From an uncultured Bacteroidales bacterium (GTDB lineage: Bacteria; Bacteroidota; Bacteroidia; Bacteroidales; Bacteroidaceae): DNA of 64,000 nt. The stretch is from assembly GCA_902775975.1 (NCBI GenBank), contig CACYOC010000004.1, positions 27,697 through 91,696 on the forward strand. The letters are read 5' to 3'. Of the stretch, positions 8,454 to 17,541 are shown in pieces. Numbering within the stretch: the first letter of the stretch is position 1; each line of letters begins with the position of its first letter. The notes under the pieces are model-generated. The model saw only the letters and a list, made by a program, of their open reading frames with translations, was not told where the DNA came from and ran no database searches. Made by a program: the position numbers and the translations under genes.

Positions 8454-10840
8454 GACGCATAGTTTTTACCTTACTCCTAACCGTTTGCTGCTTCTTCGCC
8501 GCAGCTCACGAATACCGCCTATGGTACGACCGTCCTGCCATGACATGGACGCAAGCATTGCCCATCGGAAATGGCGTCATGGGTGGCATGGTATTCGGCA
8601 CACCAGCCGTAGAGCACATCCAACTGAATGAGGAAACCATCTGGGCCGGACAGCCCAACAACGTTATCAATCCCTCGGCAAAGGGCAACCTTCCCAAGGT
8701 GCGCCAGCTGATTTTTGAAGGTAAGTACAAGGAGGCACAGCAGTTGGCTGACGACAAGGTGATGCCGCACTCGGCAGGCAAGAACATGGGTATGCCCTAC
8801 CAGCCCTTCGGCGACGTCTATCTCTCGATGCCCGGCCATGCAGCATACAGCCACTACGAGCGCTGGCTGGACCTGGACAGCGCCAAGGTGGTCAGCCGCT
8901 ATGTGGCTGACGGTGTCACTTATCTGCGCGAGGTGACGGCACCTTTAGGACCTATTCCCGTCATTACCGTTCATCTGACAGCCAGTCAGAAAGGCAAGCT
9001 GACGTTTACCGCTCACATGACGTCACCTCATGAAAATGTGCTGATAGGCAGCGAAGGCGATGAAGCCACGCTGCTGGGTGTCAGTTCGAAGCATGAGGGA
9101 CTGAAAGGCAAGGTGCGCTTTCAAGGGCGTATGGCCATCGAGACCAACGGCGGCAAGGTGACTTGCTCGAATGGTATCATCAGCGTAACCGGTGCCGACG
9201 AGGCCGTTGTCTTTATCACCATCGGCACGAACGTCAAGAGCTACAACGACATTACGGGCAACGAGGCAGAGCAGTCTAAAGAGCGCATGGATGCGGCCCG
9301 CCAGTGGGGCTACGGCCGACTGCAGACCGTTCACACGAACGTCTATACGGAGTACTATAACCGCGTGAAACTGGACTTGGGCGAAGACCGCTATCCTCGC
9401 CTGCCGATGAACAAGCGCATCGAGCGCTTCAGTGCGGTCAGCGGTTCCCCCGCTGACAACCACCTCGTAGCCACTTACTTCCAGTTCGGCCGCTACCTGC
9501 TCATCTCTTCCTCGCAGCCCGAGAACATGAACCCTGCCAACCTGCAGGGCATCTGGAACGAGAAGATGTTTCCCTCCTGGGACTCGAAATACACGACGAA
9601 CATCAACCTGGAGATGAACTACTGGCCCGCAGAAGTCACGAACCTCTCCGAACTGAACGAGCCGCTCTTCAAGCTCATCCGCGAGGTGAGCGAACAGGGC
9701 AGACAAACCGCTCGCGACATGTATGGTGCCGACGGATGGGTGTTGCACCACAATACTGACCAATGGCGCATTACGGGTCCTGTGGATCATGCACAGACAG
9801 GACTCTGGCCCATGGGCGGAGCTTGGCTTTGCCGCCACTTATGGGAACATTATTTATATACGCGCGATGAAGCCTTCCTCCATCAGTACTATCCTATCAT
9901 GCTCGGTGCTGCAACGTTCTTCACGCAGACCTTGCAGAAGCATCCCACCAAGGGGTGGCTCGTGGTCTGCCCGGGAGAATCGCCTGAGCATGGCGGCAAG
10001 GGACGCGGCACGGCTCTCGATGCTGGTGTCACGATGGATAACCAGTTGGTTACCGAACTCTACACAAACGTTCTGACAGCCGCCAAGATTCTGGGCGACA
10101 ATAATCCTCTTCTGCAGACCATCAGCAGCCAGCTGTCACAACTTCCACCTATGCAGATAGGCTCGTGGGGACAGCTGCAGGAATGGCTCGACGACTTGGA
10201 CGACCCGAAGGATGACCACCGGCACTTCTCTCACCTCTACGGACTGTTTCCCTCCAACCAGATATCGCCCGACCGCACGCCCGCCTTGTGGGAAGCTGCC
10301 CGCAAGTCTCTGCAGGCTCGCGGCGATGTGAGCACCGGCTGGAGCATGGGATGGAAGGTGTGTTCCTGGGCACGACTGTTAGACGGCGAGCATGCCTACA
10401 AGCTCATCAAGGACCAGTTGACACTGACGGCCGACACGTTCCTTATCTTTGGTGCTATCAAACAGCGGGGCGGCACTTATCCCAACATGTTCGACGCGCA
10501 TCCTCCCTTCCAGATTGACGGCAACTTCGGCTGTACGGCAGGCATTGCCGAGATGCTCATGCAGAGTTACGACGGCTTCGTCTATCTGCTGCCTGCCATT
10601 CCCTCTGCATGGAAGGACGGCAGCGTCAAAGGACTGGTGGCCCGTGGCGGTTTCGAGATTGACATGGACTGGAAAGACGGACGACTGACACGAGCAGTAG
10701 TGCATTCCAACAAGGGCGGCAAGTGTCTGCTGCGCAGCAACACGCCATTAAAGGGCAAGGGACTGAAAAAGAATAAAGGAACAAACCTGTACACGCTATC
10801 TACCAAGGCGGGCGTGGCATATACCATTCAAGGACTATGA
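8450..10840 (+). CDS. GH95 family glycoside hydrolase (alpha-L-fucosidase or alpha-L-galactosidase)
   Basis: GH95 enzymes remove terminal alpha-1,2-linked L-fucose (some L-galactose) with inversion. The 796-residue exported protein opens after its signal peptide with [38 protein letters not shown] and IWAGQPN, the hallmark N-terminus of GH95. The catalytic (alpha/alpha)6 barrel shows [19 protein letters not shown] and [17 protein letters not shown]. The Asn-rich and DGNFG motifs carry the residues known to be catalytic in the family. Codons at about 330-336 (SGSPADN) are supplied by a perfect hairpin at 9437-9457. The gene overlaps its neighbours by four bases on both sides. Confidence 0.93.
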   Translation: MRRIVFTLLLTVCCFFAAAHEYRLWYDRPAMTWTQALPIGNGVMGGMVFGTPAVEHIQLNEETIWAGQPNNVINPSAKGNLPKVRQLIFEGKYKEAQQLADDKVMPHSAGKNMGMPYQPFGDVYLSMPGHAAYSHYERWLDLDSAKVVSRYVADGVTYLREVTAPLGPIPVITVHLTASQKGKLTFTAHMTSPHENVLIGSEGDEATLLGVSSKHEGLKGKVRFQGRMAIETNGGKVTCSNGIISVTGADEAVVFITIGTNVKSYNDITGNEAEQSKERMDAARQWGYGRLQTVHTNVYTEYYNRVKLDLGEDRYPRLPMNKRIERFSAVSGSPADNHLVATYFQFGRYLLISSSQPENMNPANLQGIWNEKMFPSWDSKYTTNINLEMNYWPAEVTNLSELNEPLFKLIREVSEQGRQTARDMYGADGWVLHHNTDQWRITGPVDHAQTGLWPMGGAWLCRHLWEHYLYTRDEAFLHQYYPIMLGAATFFTQTLQKHPTKGWLVVCPGESPEHGGKGRGTALDAGVTMDNQLVTELYTNVLTAAKILGDNNPLLQTISSQLSQLPPMQIGSWGQLQEWLDDLDDPKDDHRHFSHLYGLFPSNQISPDRTPALWEAARKSLQARGDVSTGWSMGWKVCSWARLLDGEHAYKLIKDQLTLTADTFLIFGAIKQRGGTYPNMFDAHPPFQIDGNFGCTAGIAEMLMQSYDGFVYLLPAIPSAWKDGSVKGLVARGGFEIDMDWKDGRLTRAVVHSNKGGKCLLRSNTPLKGKGLKKNKGTNLYTLSTKAGVAYTIQGL
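9437..9457 (+). repeat. In-frame 21-bp hairpin in GH95 gene
   Basis: Stem GTCAGCGG pairs perfectly with CCGCTGAC around loop TTCCC (8+5+8). It encodes SGSPA with flanking residues and belongs to the hairpin family seen in the downstream glycosidase genes. Confidence 0.85.
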
Positions 10841-12294
10841 AGAAACTTATGATGATACTGAGCCTTGCGCTGCTGACGGTGTCGGCACAGGCAGGCAAGC
10901 CATGGGACAATGGCAAACTTTGTGTTTCGGATAACCAGCGTTATCTGCAGTTTGAGAACGGACAGCCCTTCTTCTGGCTGGGCGAGACGGGATGGCTGTT
11001 GCCGGAGCGTCTGGACCGTGCCGAGGCGGAGTGGTATCTCCAGTCGTGCGCCAAGGCGGGCTACAATGTCGTACAGGTGCAGACCATCGACGGTGTTCCT
11101 GCCTACAACATCTACGGGCAGATGTCGAACCCTGACGGCTGGAATTTTTCAAACATCAACCGCAAGGGCGTCTATGGCTACTGGGACCACTTGGACTACA
11201 TCATCGACCGCGCCGCCGACCATGGCATCTACATCGGCATGGTGTGCATCTGGGGCGGACTGGTGAAGGACGGCAAACTGAGTGTGGAGGATGCCAAGAA
11301 ATACGGAACGTTCCTCGCCAACCGCTACAAGAACAAGCCTAACATCATCTGGTTCATGGGCGGCGACATTCAGGGCGACATCAAGCCCGAGGTGTGGGAG
11401 GCACTGGCCACCACCATCAAGAGCATCGACAAGAACCACCTGATGACTTATCACCCTCGTGGCCGCTACACCTCAGCGAAGTGGTGGGCGAAGGCTCAAT
11501 GGATGGACTTCCATACCTTCCAGAGCGGACACCGCCGCTACGGTCAGCGCATGGGTAATGCCGACTACCCCATTCCCGACAATACGGAGGAGGACAACTG
11601 GATGTATGTCGATTCCACGTGGAAGTACAATCCCATCAAACCGGTACTCGACGCTGAGCCTTCCTACGAGGATATTCCTGTCGGTCTGCACGACCCCAAC
11701 GAAGCCCGCTGGCAGGACTACGACGTGCGCCGCTACGCCTACTGGAGCGTCTTTGCCGGCAGTTGCGGTCACACCTACGGCCACAACGCCATCATGCAGA
11801 TGCTGAAGCCGGGCTATCCCACGTCATACGGCGATGCCGGCGACGTGAAGGCATGGTACCAAGGACTGAAAGACCCGGGCTTCCGCCAGATGCAATACCT
11901 GAAGCGCCTCATCCTGTCGTTCCCTTACTTCGAGCGCGTAGCCGACCAGAGCATCATTCAGGACAACGGCAGCCAGTACAACCGACTCATTGCCACGCGC
12001 GGCAACGACTACCTGCTGGTCTATAACTACAACGGCAATGCGATGAAGCTCGACCTCACCAAGATTAGCGGTGCGAAGAAGAATGTCTGGTGGATGACGG
12101 CAGCCACAGGCAAGCTGAAGTACCTCGGCGAATTCGACTCCAAGGTGCTCACCTTCCGCTATCATCCGCAGTCGGCCCGCATCGAGGACGGCGTACTCAT
12201 CGCCATCGACACCACCAAGGATTATCTGAAGAAAGAACAGACCGAACTCTCGCCCGACGGCTACAAGGCCAAGGAACGCGACCTCAACGAATAA
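10837..12294 (+). CDS. GH140-like (DUF4038, apiosidase-type) glycoside hydrolase
   Basis: The 485-residue protein has a signal peptide ending near QAGK. It continues with [20 protein letters not shown] and [15 protein letters not shown], the start of a (beta/alpha)8 barrel typical of DUF4038/GH140. Later motifs are [22 protein letters not shown] and [19 protein letters not shown]-terminal beta domain of about 90 residues resembles the putative collagen-binding/apiosidase C-terminal domain. GH140 members characterised in Bacteroides release apiose side chains of rhamnogalacturonan II; this particular specificity is inference. It is translationally coupled to the GH95 gene (ATGA overlap) and followed 15 bases later by an HU-like gene. 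Confidence 0.82.
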   Translation: MKKLMMILSLALLTVSAQAGKPWDNGKLCVSDNQRYLQFENGQPFFWLGETGWLLPERLDRAEAEWYLQSCAKAGYNVVQVQTIDGVPAYNIYGQMSNPDGWNFSNINRKGVYGYWDHLDYIIDRAADHGIYIGMVCIWGGLVKDGKLSVEDAKKYGTFLANRYKNKPNIIWFMGGDIQGDIKPEVWEALATTIKSIDKNHLMTYHPRGRYTSAKWWAKAQWMDFHTFQSGHRRYGQRMGNADYPIPDNTEEDNWMYVDSTWKYNPIKPVLDAEPSYEDIPVGLHDPNEARWQDYDVRRYAYWSVFAGSCGHTYGHNAIMQMLKPGYPTSYGDAGDVKAWYQGLKDPGFRQMQYLKRLILSFPYFERVADQSIIQDNGSQYNRLIATRGNDYLLVYNYNGNAMKLDLTKISGAKKNVWWMTAATGKLKYLGEFDSKVLTFRYHPQSARIEDGVLIAIDTTKDYLKKEQTELSPDGYKAKERDLNE

Positions 12295-12309
12295 CATTAG
12301 ATAAACATC

Positions 12310-12966
12310 ATGAAAGAACTACCAATCAAGTTTAGCGTACATAAGAATCCGCTGAAGGACAAACAGGGAAATACCACGTATCAGGTAAGGCCGGACACGC
12401 AGGAAACGGTAACGACGAAGACGCTGAAAGAACATCGGGAATATTATAACCTGCAGGACAACTTCACACTCGAAGGAGTCGTGGAATGGCTGAAAAAGGA
12501 AATGGTGGAGCAGATGAGCTTCAACCGCCGCATACACCTCCAGGGCATCGGAACGTTCTGGATTAAACTCGGGCTGAAACCCATCATCGACGAGAACGGC
12601 AAGAAGCACAAGCGCATCGTGACCGACCCGAAAGCTATTACGGGCAACGAGGTGGTGGTGACGGGCGTGAACTTCGTGCCGGACAGTGAGTTTATGGACT
12701 ACGCCATAGAGCACCTCGTCTATTTCGAAAACTCGGCGCCGCGCGGTTCTGTGGGTCATTCTGAATATCACGACGACAAAGAACTGCGACAGGAAATCAT
12801 CGACTACCTGACTGAGCATGAGTGCTTTTCGACGAACTTCTTCCGCAAATACTGGCACGTCACCCGATACAGGGCGGAAGCCATCCTACAACAACTCTGC
12901 GAAGGAGAAGACGCCATCTTGGTGCGTAAGAAGCTGGCGCGAGCTTATTTCTATTTCCTGAAATAG
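12310..12966 (+). CDS. HU-family (HU-HIG) DNA-binding protein
   Basis: The 218-residue cytoplasmic protein begins FSVHKNPLKDKQGNTTYQVR and contains MSFNRRIHLQGIGTFWIKLG, the form of the Bacteroidota HU-HIG domain. It spans roughly residues 1-135. The C-terminal 75 residues (YLTEHECFSTNFFRKYWHVTR) look like a small helical, possibly winged-helix, extension. Such proteins are common and abundant in Prevotella and Bacteroides; their specific targets are unknown. It closes the esterase-GH95-GH140 operon, just before a strong hairpin and an array of palindromic 22-bp units that could be either regulatory or unrelated. Confidence 0.85.
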   Translation: MKELPIKFSVHKNPLKDKQGNTTYQVRPDTQETVTTKTLKEHREYYNLQDNFTLEGVVEWLKKEMVEQMSFNRRIHLQGIGTFWIKLGLKPIIDENGKKHKRIVTDPKAITGNEVVVTGVNFVPDSEFMDYAIEHLVYFENSAPRGSVGHSEYHDDKELRQEIIDYLTEHECFSTNFFRKYWHVTRYRAEAILQQLCEGEDAILVRKKLARAYFYFLK

Positions 12967-13002
12967 TTATATCAAAATTTACAGACGGCTTTCATCAACT
13001 GC

Positions 13003-13041
13003 AAAGTGCCACTTCATCGACTGCGAAGTGGCACTTTTTCG
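13003..13041. terminator. Strong hairpin terminator after HU-like gene
   Basis: AAAGTGCCACTTC (13003-13015) and GAAGTGGCACTTT (13025-13037) are perfectly complementary over 13 bp with a 9-base loop and end in a short T run, so it can work as an intrinsic terminator, possibly in both directions. The arms also belong to a 22-bp direct repeat (TCATC-A/G-ACTGC...). Confidence 0.75.
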
Positions 13042-13048
13042 ATCTCCC

Positions 13049-13124
13049 GACTTAAGTCAGCAATGTTTCTGACTATAGTCAGCAATGTTTCCGACTTAAG
13101 TCAGCAACGTTTCCGACTTAAGTC
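13049..13124. repeat. Four 22-bp spaced 10-bp palindromes
   Basis: Perfect palindromes GACTTAAGTC, GACTATAGTC, GACTTAAGTC and GACTTAAGTC start at 13049, 13071, 13093 and 13115, exactly 22 bases apart, separated by AGCAAYGTTTCY. The second copy changes both arms in step and stays palindromic. The rest of the 12967-13220 gap shows no gene and no clear TAnnTTTG promoter. Confidence 0.9.
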
Positions 13125-13220
13125 GGCAATACGACCAACATAGCTTTCGAACTCAGTCTGAACTATACATCCGATGACAAAAGCGGGGGTTGTCCGTCTT
13201 ACATATATATATAAACGACG

Positions 13221-16200
13221 ATGAAAAAACGATTGACTATCCTGTGCTTGGCGCTGCTGCCGATGCTGGTGGCAGGCAAGCCGATTGTTTCGTCAAACGC
13301 TGACCGCAGGTCAGAGAAGGTGGCGAAGCCCGTTGTGAATGTCTCTTGGCTGCGTGTGGAAAACATGGAGCAGCCATTGTCTATCGATACGAATACGCCG
13401 CGGTTCTCTTGGCTGATCCAGTCGGACAAGCAGGACGTGCGCCAGACTGCCTATCAGATTGTCGTTTCCACCGACAAGGGCGAGGTCTGGAACTCGGGGA
13501 AGGTCAGTAGCGATCAGCAGTTGTGGGTGCGCTACGGTGGTCAACCCCTGAAAGCAGCCACGCAATGCACGTGGAAAGTGAAGATATGGACGACGGCTGG
13601 CGAGAGCGCGTGGAGCGACGAAGCCTCCTTTGGCATCGGTCTGCTGAAGGAGGGACAATGGACAGGACGGTGGATTGGTTTGGAACGACTGATGCCCGGA
13701 GATGAGCGAGGGTTACACACCCGACTGGCTGCCCGCTACATCCGCAAGGAGTTTCAGTTAGACAAGCCCGTCAAGCGTGCCATTGCCTACGTGGCCGGCA
13801 TCGGACTGCACGAGCTGCACGTCAATGGCGTAGCCTACAACCGCTACGTCTTACAGCCCATGCCCACCGACTATCGCAAGACGGTGCTCTACAACACTTA
13901 CGACATCACGTCGGCACTGAAGGAGAAGAATGCCATCGGCATCATCCTGGGCAACGGTCGCCTGTTTCCCATGCGACAGAACAAGCCTTACAAAGCGCCC
14001 GTCTTCGGACTTCCCAAGTGTCGCATCAACATCCTGATTACCTTTGCGGACGGTAGCACGAAGCGCATTTCCACCGACGAGAAGTGGAAAATCACCGCTG
14101 ACGGCCCTATCCGCTCGAACAATGAATACGACGGCGAGGTGTTCGATGCCCGCCGCGACCTCACGGGTTGGGACCTTCCCGGCTACGACGACAAGAAGTG
14201 GTTCATGGCGGAGCGCACCTCCATTCCCTTGGGAACGCTGCGTCCGCAGATGGCCCCCGGCATGGTGATGAACCCCTACCCTACAGCCCCCGCTCCTGCG
14301 CCCAGCGGTTCACCCGCTCCTGCGTCCAGCGGTTCACCCGCTGCGAAAAAAAACACGGCGCCCAGCGGTTCACCCGCTCCTGCGCCCAGCGGTTCACCCG
14401 CTGGGAAAAAAAACACGGCGTCCAGCGGTTCACCCGCTCCTGCGCCCAGCGGTTCACCCGCTGGAATCTACGACTTCCACCAGAACATGGCTGGCTGGAT
14501 AGCCTTCACGCCAACCGGCAAGGAGGGCGACACCATCCGCGTGAAATACGCCGAGAAGCTGAATGCCGACGGCACCCTCTACCTTGACAATTTCCGCGAC
14601 GCACAGTCGGAGGATATCTACATCTGCGGCCCTCATTCCTCATTCCTCATTTCTCATTCCTCATTTCAAGAGTGGCACCCCGTCTTCAGCTATCATGGTT
14701 TCCGATACGCTCAGATAACCGGTCCTGCTACCAACATCCATGCCTACACCGTCAGCGACGAGATGCAGACCACCGGTCAGTTCGAGTGCTCTGACCCCAC
14801 GCTGAACCAGGTGATGAAGAATGCGTGGTGGGGCATCTACTCCAACTACAAAGGCATGCCCGTCGATTGTCCGCAGCGCAACGAGCGCCAGCCGTGGTTA
14901 GGCGACCGCACGATGGGAAGTCTCGGCGAGAGCTTCGTCTTCAACAACGAGCGCCTCTACAACAAATGGATGCGCGACATCTGCGAGTCGCAGCGCGAGG
15001 ACGGCGTCTTCTGCGACGTGGCCCCTGCCTATTGGAACTACTACAACGACGATGTGACTTGGCCGGCAGCGCTGCCCTTCGGTTGCGACATGCTGTGGCG
15101 ACAGTACGGCAACCGCGATGCCATCGACCGGTCGTACCCCTATATCCAGCGGTGGCTGGAGCACCTGCTGGAGGATTATCTCGTGGACGGCATCATCACC
15201 AAGGACACCTACGGAGACTGGTGCGTGCCGCCTGAGGAGTTGGAGCTGATACACTCGCAAGACCCTGCCCGCAAGACCGATGGCAGCCTCATCTCTACCG
15301 CCTACGTCATTCGCGTCCTGCAGCTTTTGGAGCAATGGGGCTGCGATGCTGCTCGCTGGAAACCCGTCCGCGAACAGATGATTCGCGACTTCAACCGCCA
15401 CTTCCTAACTGTCAAGGAAGGCACGTCGCCGCGTCCCGGTCATCCGCTCTATCCCGACGCTATCTTCTATGGCAACAATACGGCAACGGCAAATCTGCTG
15501 GCGCTGTCCTTCGGCATCGTGCCGGAAAAGTACCGCAACGAGGTGGCGAAGAACGTCGTAGAGAACATCATCATCAAGAACAACGCTCATGTGCCCTGTG
15601 GCGTTATCGGCATCTCGTGGCTGCTGCGAGGACTTAGCGACAACGGCTTCAGCGACATCGCCTACATGATTGCCACCCAGCACAGCTATCCCTCATGGGG
15701 CTATATGGCAGAAAACGGCGCGACCACCATCTGGGAGTTATGGAACGGCGACAAGGCCAGCCCCAAGATGAACAGCGGCAACCACGTCATGCTGCTGGGC
15801 GACCTCATCACGTGGTGCTATCAGTATCTGGGCGGCATCCGTCCTGCGGGCAGCGGTAGTCCTGCAGGCAGCGGCGGTCCTGCGGGCAGCGGCGGTCCTG
15901 CGGGCAGCGGCGGTCCTGCGGGCAGCGGTTTACCCGCTGCCTATAAGCGGTTCCGCCTGCAGCCCGCCTTCGACATCCAGGATTGCAGCTATGCCAACGT
16001 CAGCTACATCTCTCCCTACGGAAAGATTGTCAGCCATTGGAAAAAGACGCTGCAGCACGTGGAATGGGACGTCGAAGTGCCTTGCAACACCACAGCCGAC
16101 GTCTGCCTGCCCAACGGCGAGACCAAGACCGTCGGCTCTGGCAAATACCACTTCTCGTGCGACATTCCGACAAGGCACCCCGCCATCGTCAAGGATGAGT

Positions 16201-17366
16201 TCCTTTACGAGAAGGCCGACTTCCCGCAGTGCCACTCTGCCAGCATCGTAGAAACGAAAAAAGGTGACCTCGTCGCCACTTACTTCGGTGGTCAGCACGA
16301 GCGCCATCCCGAGGTCTGCATCTATGTCAGCATCAAGAAGAAAGGCGCTCAGGAATGGAGCAAGCCCATTCTCGCTGCCGATGGCGTCTTTGCCGACGGA
16401 AGTCGCAAGGCGTGCTGGAACCCCGTCATCACGGAGATGCCCAACGGCGAACTGTGGCTCTTCTTCAAGATAGGCACGAAGGTAGCTGACTGGACGGGCT
16501 GGCTCACTAAGTCGAAGGACGGTGGACGCACTTGGACAAGACGCGAGGCGCTGCCCGAGGGTTTCCTCGGTCCGGTAAAGAACAAACCGGAAATCATCGG
16601 CGGTCGGCTGCTCTGTCCCTCCTCCACCGAGGGTAATGGCTGGAAGTTCCACATGGAGATTTACGACCTGAAGACCAAGCAGTGGAAATACGTCGGTCCC
16701 GTAGAGGCCGAAATGGCCCTGCGTTGCGAGGACATGCCCACCACCACTCCCGCCGCTTCTCCGGCAGGCTCAACCACCACTCCCGCCGCTTCTCCGGCGG
16801 GCTCAACCACCACTCCCGCCGCTTCTCCGGCGGGTTCAACCGCCACTCCCGCCGCTTCTCCGGCGGGCAAGAAAGAAGACATCGAAGCCCCTGATGCCGG
16901 TGGCGTTGCCGACAAGAACGGCATGCACCCCATCGACTGCATCCAGCCCTCCATCCTCAAGCTGAAGGACGGTCGCCTGCAGGTGCTGATGCGTACCCGC
17001 AACGGTAAGATTGCCACATCCTTCTCCAGCGACAACGGCGACTCTTGGTCGAAGGTCACGCTGCTCGACGTGCCCAACAACCAGAGCGGCACGGATGCGG
17101 TAACGCTGAAAGACGGGCGGCATGTGCTCATCTACAACAACTTCGAGACACTTCCCGGCACGAAGAAAGGGGTTCGCACACCACTGTCCATCGCCATCAG
17201 CGACGACGGCACACACTGGCGTCACGCCTTGACGCTGGAAGACTCACCTATCAGTCAGTATTCTTACCCCAGCATCATTCAGGGCAAGGACGGAAAACTG
17301 CACGTCGTCTATACCTGGCGCCGCCTGCGCGTTGCCTACAAAGAGATAGACATCGACAAACTCTGA
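13221..17366 (+). CDS. GH78 alpha-L-rhamnosidase fused to sialidase-like propeller
   Basis: The 1381-residue exported protein joins two enzymes. Residues about 25-900 are a GH78 rhamnosidase: N-terminal beta domain (TPRFSWLIQSDKQDVRQTAY), YDFHQNMAGWIAFTPTG, the catalytic-face motif DCPQRNERQPWLGDRTMG and the (alpha/alpha)6 end ENGATTIWELWNGD with a following SGNH. Residues about 1010-1381 look like a BNR/sialidase-type six-bladed propeller (FPQCHSASIVETKKGDLVAT, SKDGGRTW, DGRHVLIYNN). Substrates are inferred: alpha-L-rhamnose for the first domain, uncertain for the second. Pro/Gly/Ser-rich linkers at about residues 361-415, 874-907 and 1174-1216 come from in-frame hairpin arrays, and a 7-bp repeat lies at residues 471-482. 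A terminator follows at 17483. Confidence 0.87.
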   Translation: MKKRLTILCLALLPMLVAGKPIVSSNADRRSEKVAKPVVNVSWLRVENMEQPLSIDTNTPRFSWLIQSDKQDVRQTAYQIVVSTDKGEVWNSGKVSSDQQLWVRYGGQPLKAATQCTWKVKIWTTAGESAWSDEASFGIGLLKEGQWTGRWIGLERLMPGDERGLHTRLAARYIRKEFQLDKPVKRAIAYVAGIGLHELHVNGVAYNRYVLQPMPTDYRKTVLYNTYDITSALKEKNAIGIILGNGRLFPMRQNKPYKAPVFGLPKCRINILITFADGSTKRISTDEKWKITADGPIRSNNEYDGEVFDARRDLTGWDLPGYDDKKWFMAERTSIPLGTLRPQMAPGMVMNPYPTAPAPAPSGSPAPASSGSPAAKKNTAPSGSPAPAPSGSPAGKKNTASSGSPAPAPSGSPAGIYDFHQNMAGWIAFTPTGKEGDTIRVKYAEKLNADGTLYLDNFRDAQSEDIYICGPHSSFLISHSSFQEWHPVFSYHGFRYAQITGPATNIHAYTVSDEMQTTGQFECSDPTLNQVMKNAWWGIYSNYKGMPVDCPQRNERQPWLGDRTMGSLGESFVFNNERLYNKWMRDICESQREDGVFCDVAPAYWNYYNDDVTWPAALPFGCDMLWRQYGNRDAIDRSYPYIQRWLEHLLEDYLVDGIITKDTYGDWCVPPEELELIHSQDPARKTDGSLISTAYVIRVLQLLEQWGCDAARWKPVREQMIRDFNRHFLTVKEGTSPRPGHPLYPDAIFYGNNTATANLLALSFGIVPEKYRNEVAKNVVENIIIKNNAHVPCGVIGISWLLRGLSDNGFSDIAYMIATQHSYPSWGYMAENGATTIWELWNGDKASPKMNSGNHVMLLGDLITWCYQYLGGIRPAGSGSPAGSGGPAGSGGPAGSGGPAGSGLPAAYKRFRLQPAFDIQDCSYANVSYISPYGKIVSHWKKTLQHVEWDVEVPCNTTADVCLPNGETKTVGSGKYHFSCDIPTRHPAIVKDEFLYEKADFPQCHSASIVETKKGDLVATYFGGQHERHPEVCIYVSIKKKGAQEWSKPILAADGVFADGSRKACWNPVITEMPNGELWLFFKIGTKVADWTGWLTKSKDGGRTWTRREALPEGFLGPVKNKPEIIGGRLLCPSSTEGNGWKFHMEIYDLKTKQWKYVGPVEAEMALRCEDMPTTTPAASPAGSTTTPAASPAGSTTTPAASPAGSTATPAASPAGKKEDIEAPDAGGVADKNGMHPIDCIQPSILKLKDGRLQVLMRTRNGKIATSFSSDNGDSWSKVTLLDVPNNQSGTDAVTLKDGRHVLIYNNFETLPGTKKGVRTPLSIAISDDGTHWRHALTLEDSPISQYSYPSIIQGKDGKLHVVYTWRRLRVAYKEIDIDKL
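14301..14463 (+). repeat. 60-bp tandem array of hairpins in GH78 gene
   Basis: Six copies of AGCGG-TTCAC-CCGCT occur in three pairs. The pairs repeat with a 60-base period: lines from 14341 and 14401 are almost identical. The best copy, 14385-14405, has stem CCCAGCGG and loop TTCAC with perfect pairing (8+5+8). Runs of eight A occur at 14346-14353 and 14406-14413. The array encodes SGSPAPAPSGSPA-type sequence in frame. Confidence 0.92.
14631..14665 (+). repeat. Five 7-bp repeats inside GH78 gene
   Basis: CCTCATT, CCTCATT, CCTCATT, TCTCATT and CCTCATT follow one another directly and are translated as HSSFLISHSSF. This is an in-frame member of the heptamer family. Confidence 0.93.
15842..15941 (+). 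repeat. 18-bp tandem array ending in perfect hairpin
   Basis: Five 18-bp units (TCCTGCGGGCAGCGGCGG-like) run from 15842 to 15931 and encode PAGSGG. The last unit runs into a perfect hairpin at 15921-15941 with stem GGCAGCGG, loop TTTAC and stem CCGCTGCC. The repeated unit contains only the left arm of that hairpin. Confidence 0.92.
16741..16868 (+). repeat. 33-bp tandem array, four hairpins in sialidase-like domain
   Basis: Four units of 33 bp encode TTTPAASPAGS. Each carries stem CCCGCCG, loop CTTCTC and stem CGGCGGG (7+6+7), at 16749, 16782, 16815 and 16848; the first has one mismatch. The array lies within the propeller domain rather than between domains. Confidence 0.93.
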
Positions 17367-17482
17367 TGGACTATAGCCTGAGTGCTATATCCACCATCGA
17401 CATCAGCGCTAAGAGATGGTGCGCCGACTCATCAATACCCTCAATGGAAATGTTTTAAAGTTAGGCGATATGCCAACTATAT

Positions 17483-17518
17483 GACTGATGACAAAACGCT
17501 TTGTTATCAGTCTTTTTT
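17483..17518 (+). terminator. Intrinsic terminator after GH78-sialidase gene
   Basis: GACTGATGACAAA (17483-17495) pairs with TTTGTTATCAGTC (17500-17512), 13 bp with one wobble and a 4-base loop, followed by a run of six T. It sits 24 bases before the next start codon, so it may act as an attenuator as well as an end point. Confidence 0.82.
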
Positions 17519-17541
17519 ATATAATAATAAGGAGAAGAATT

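Noticed and set aside
9023-9838. Minus-strand frame opposite GH95
   Set aside because: The plus strand encodes conserved GH95 motifs throughout this stretch.
13049-13124. CRISPR-like array
   Set aside because: Repeats are 10-bp palindromes with near-identical 12-base spacers at 22-base period; no unique spacers and no cas genes.
14301-14463. CRISPR-like array in GH78
   Set aside because: It is an in-frame 60-bp tandem repeat whose intervals are also repeated, not unique spacers.
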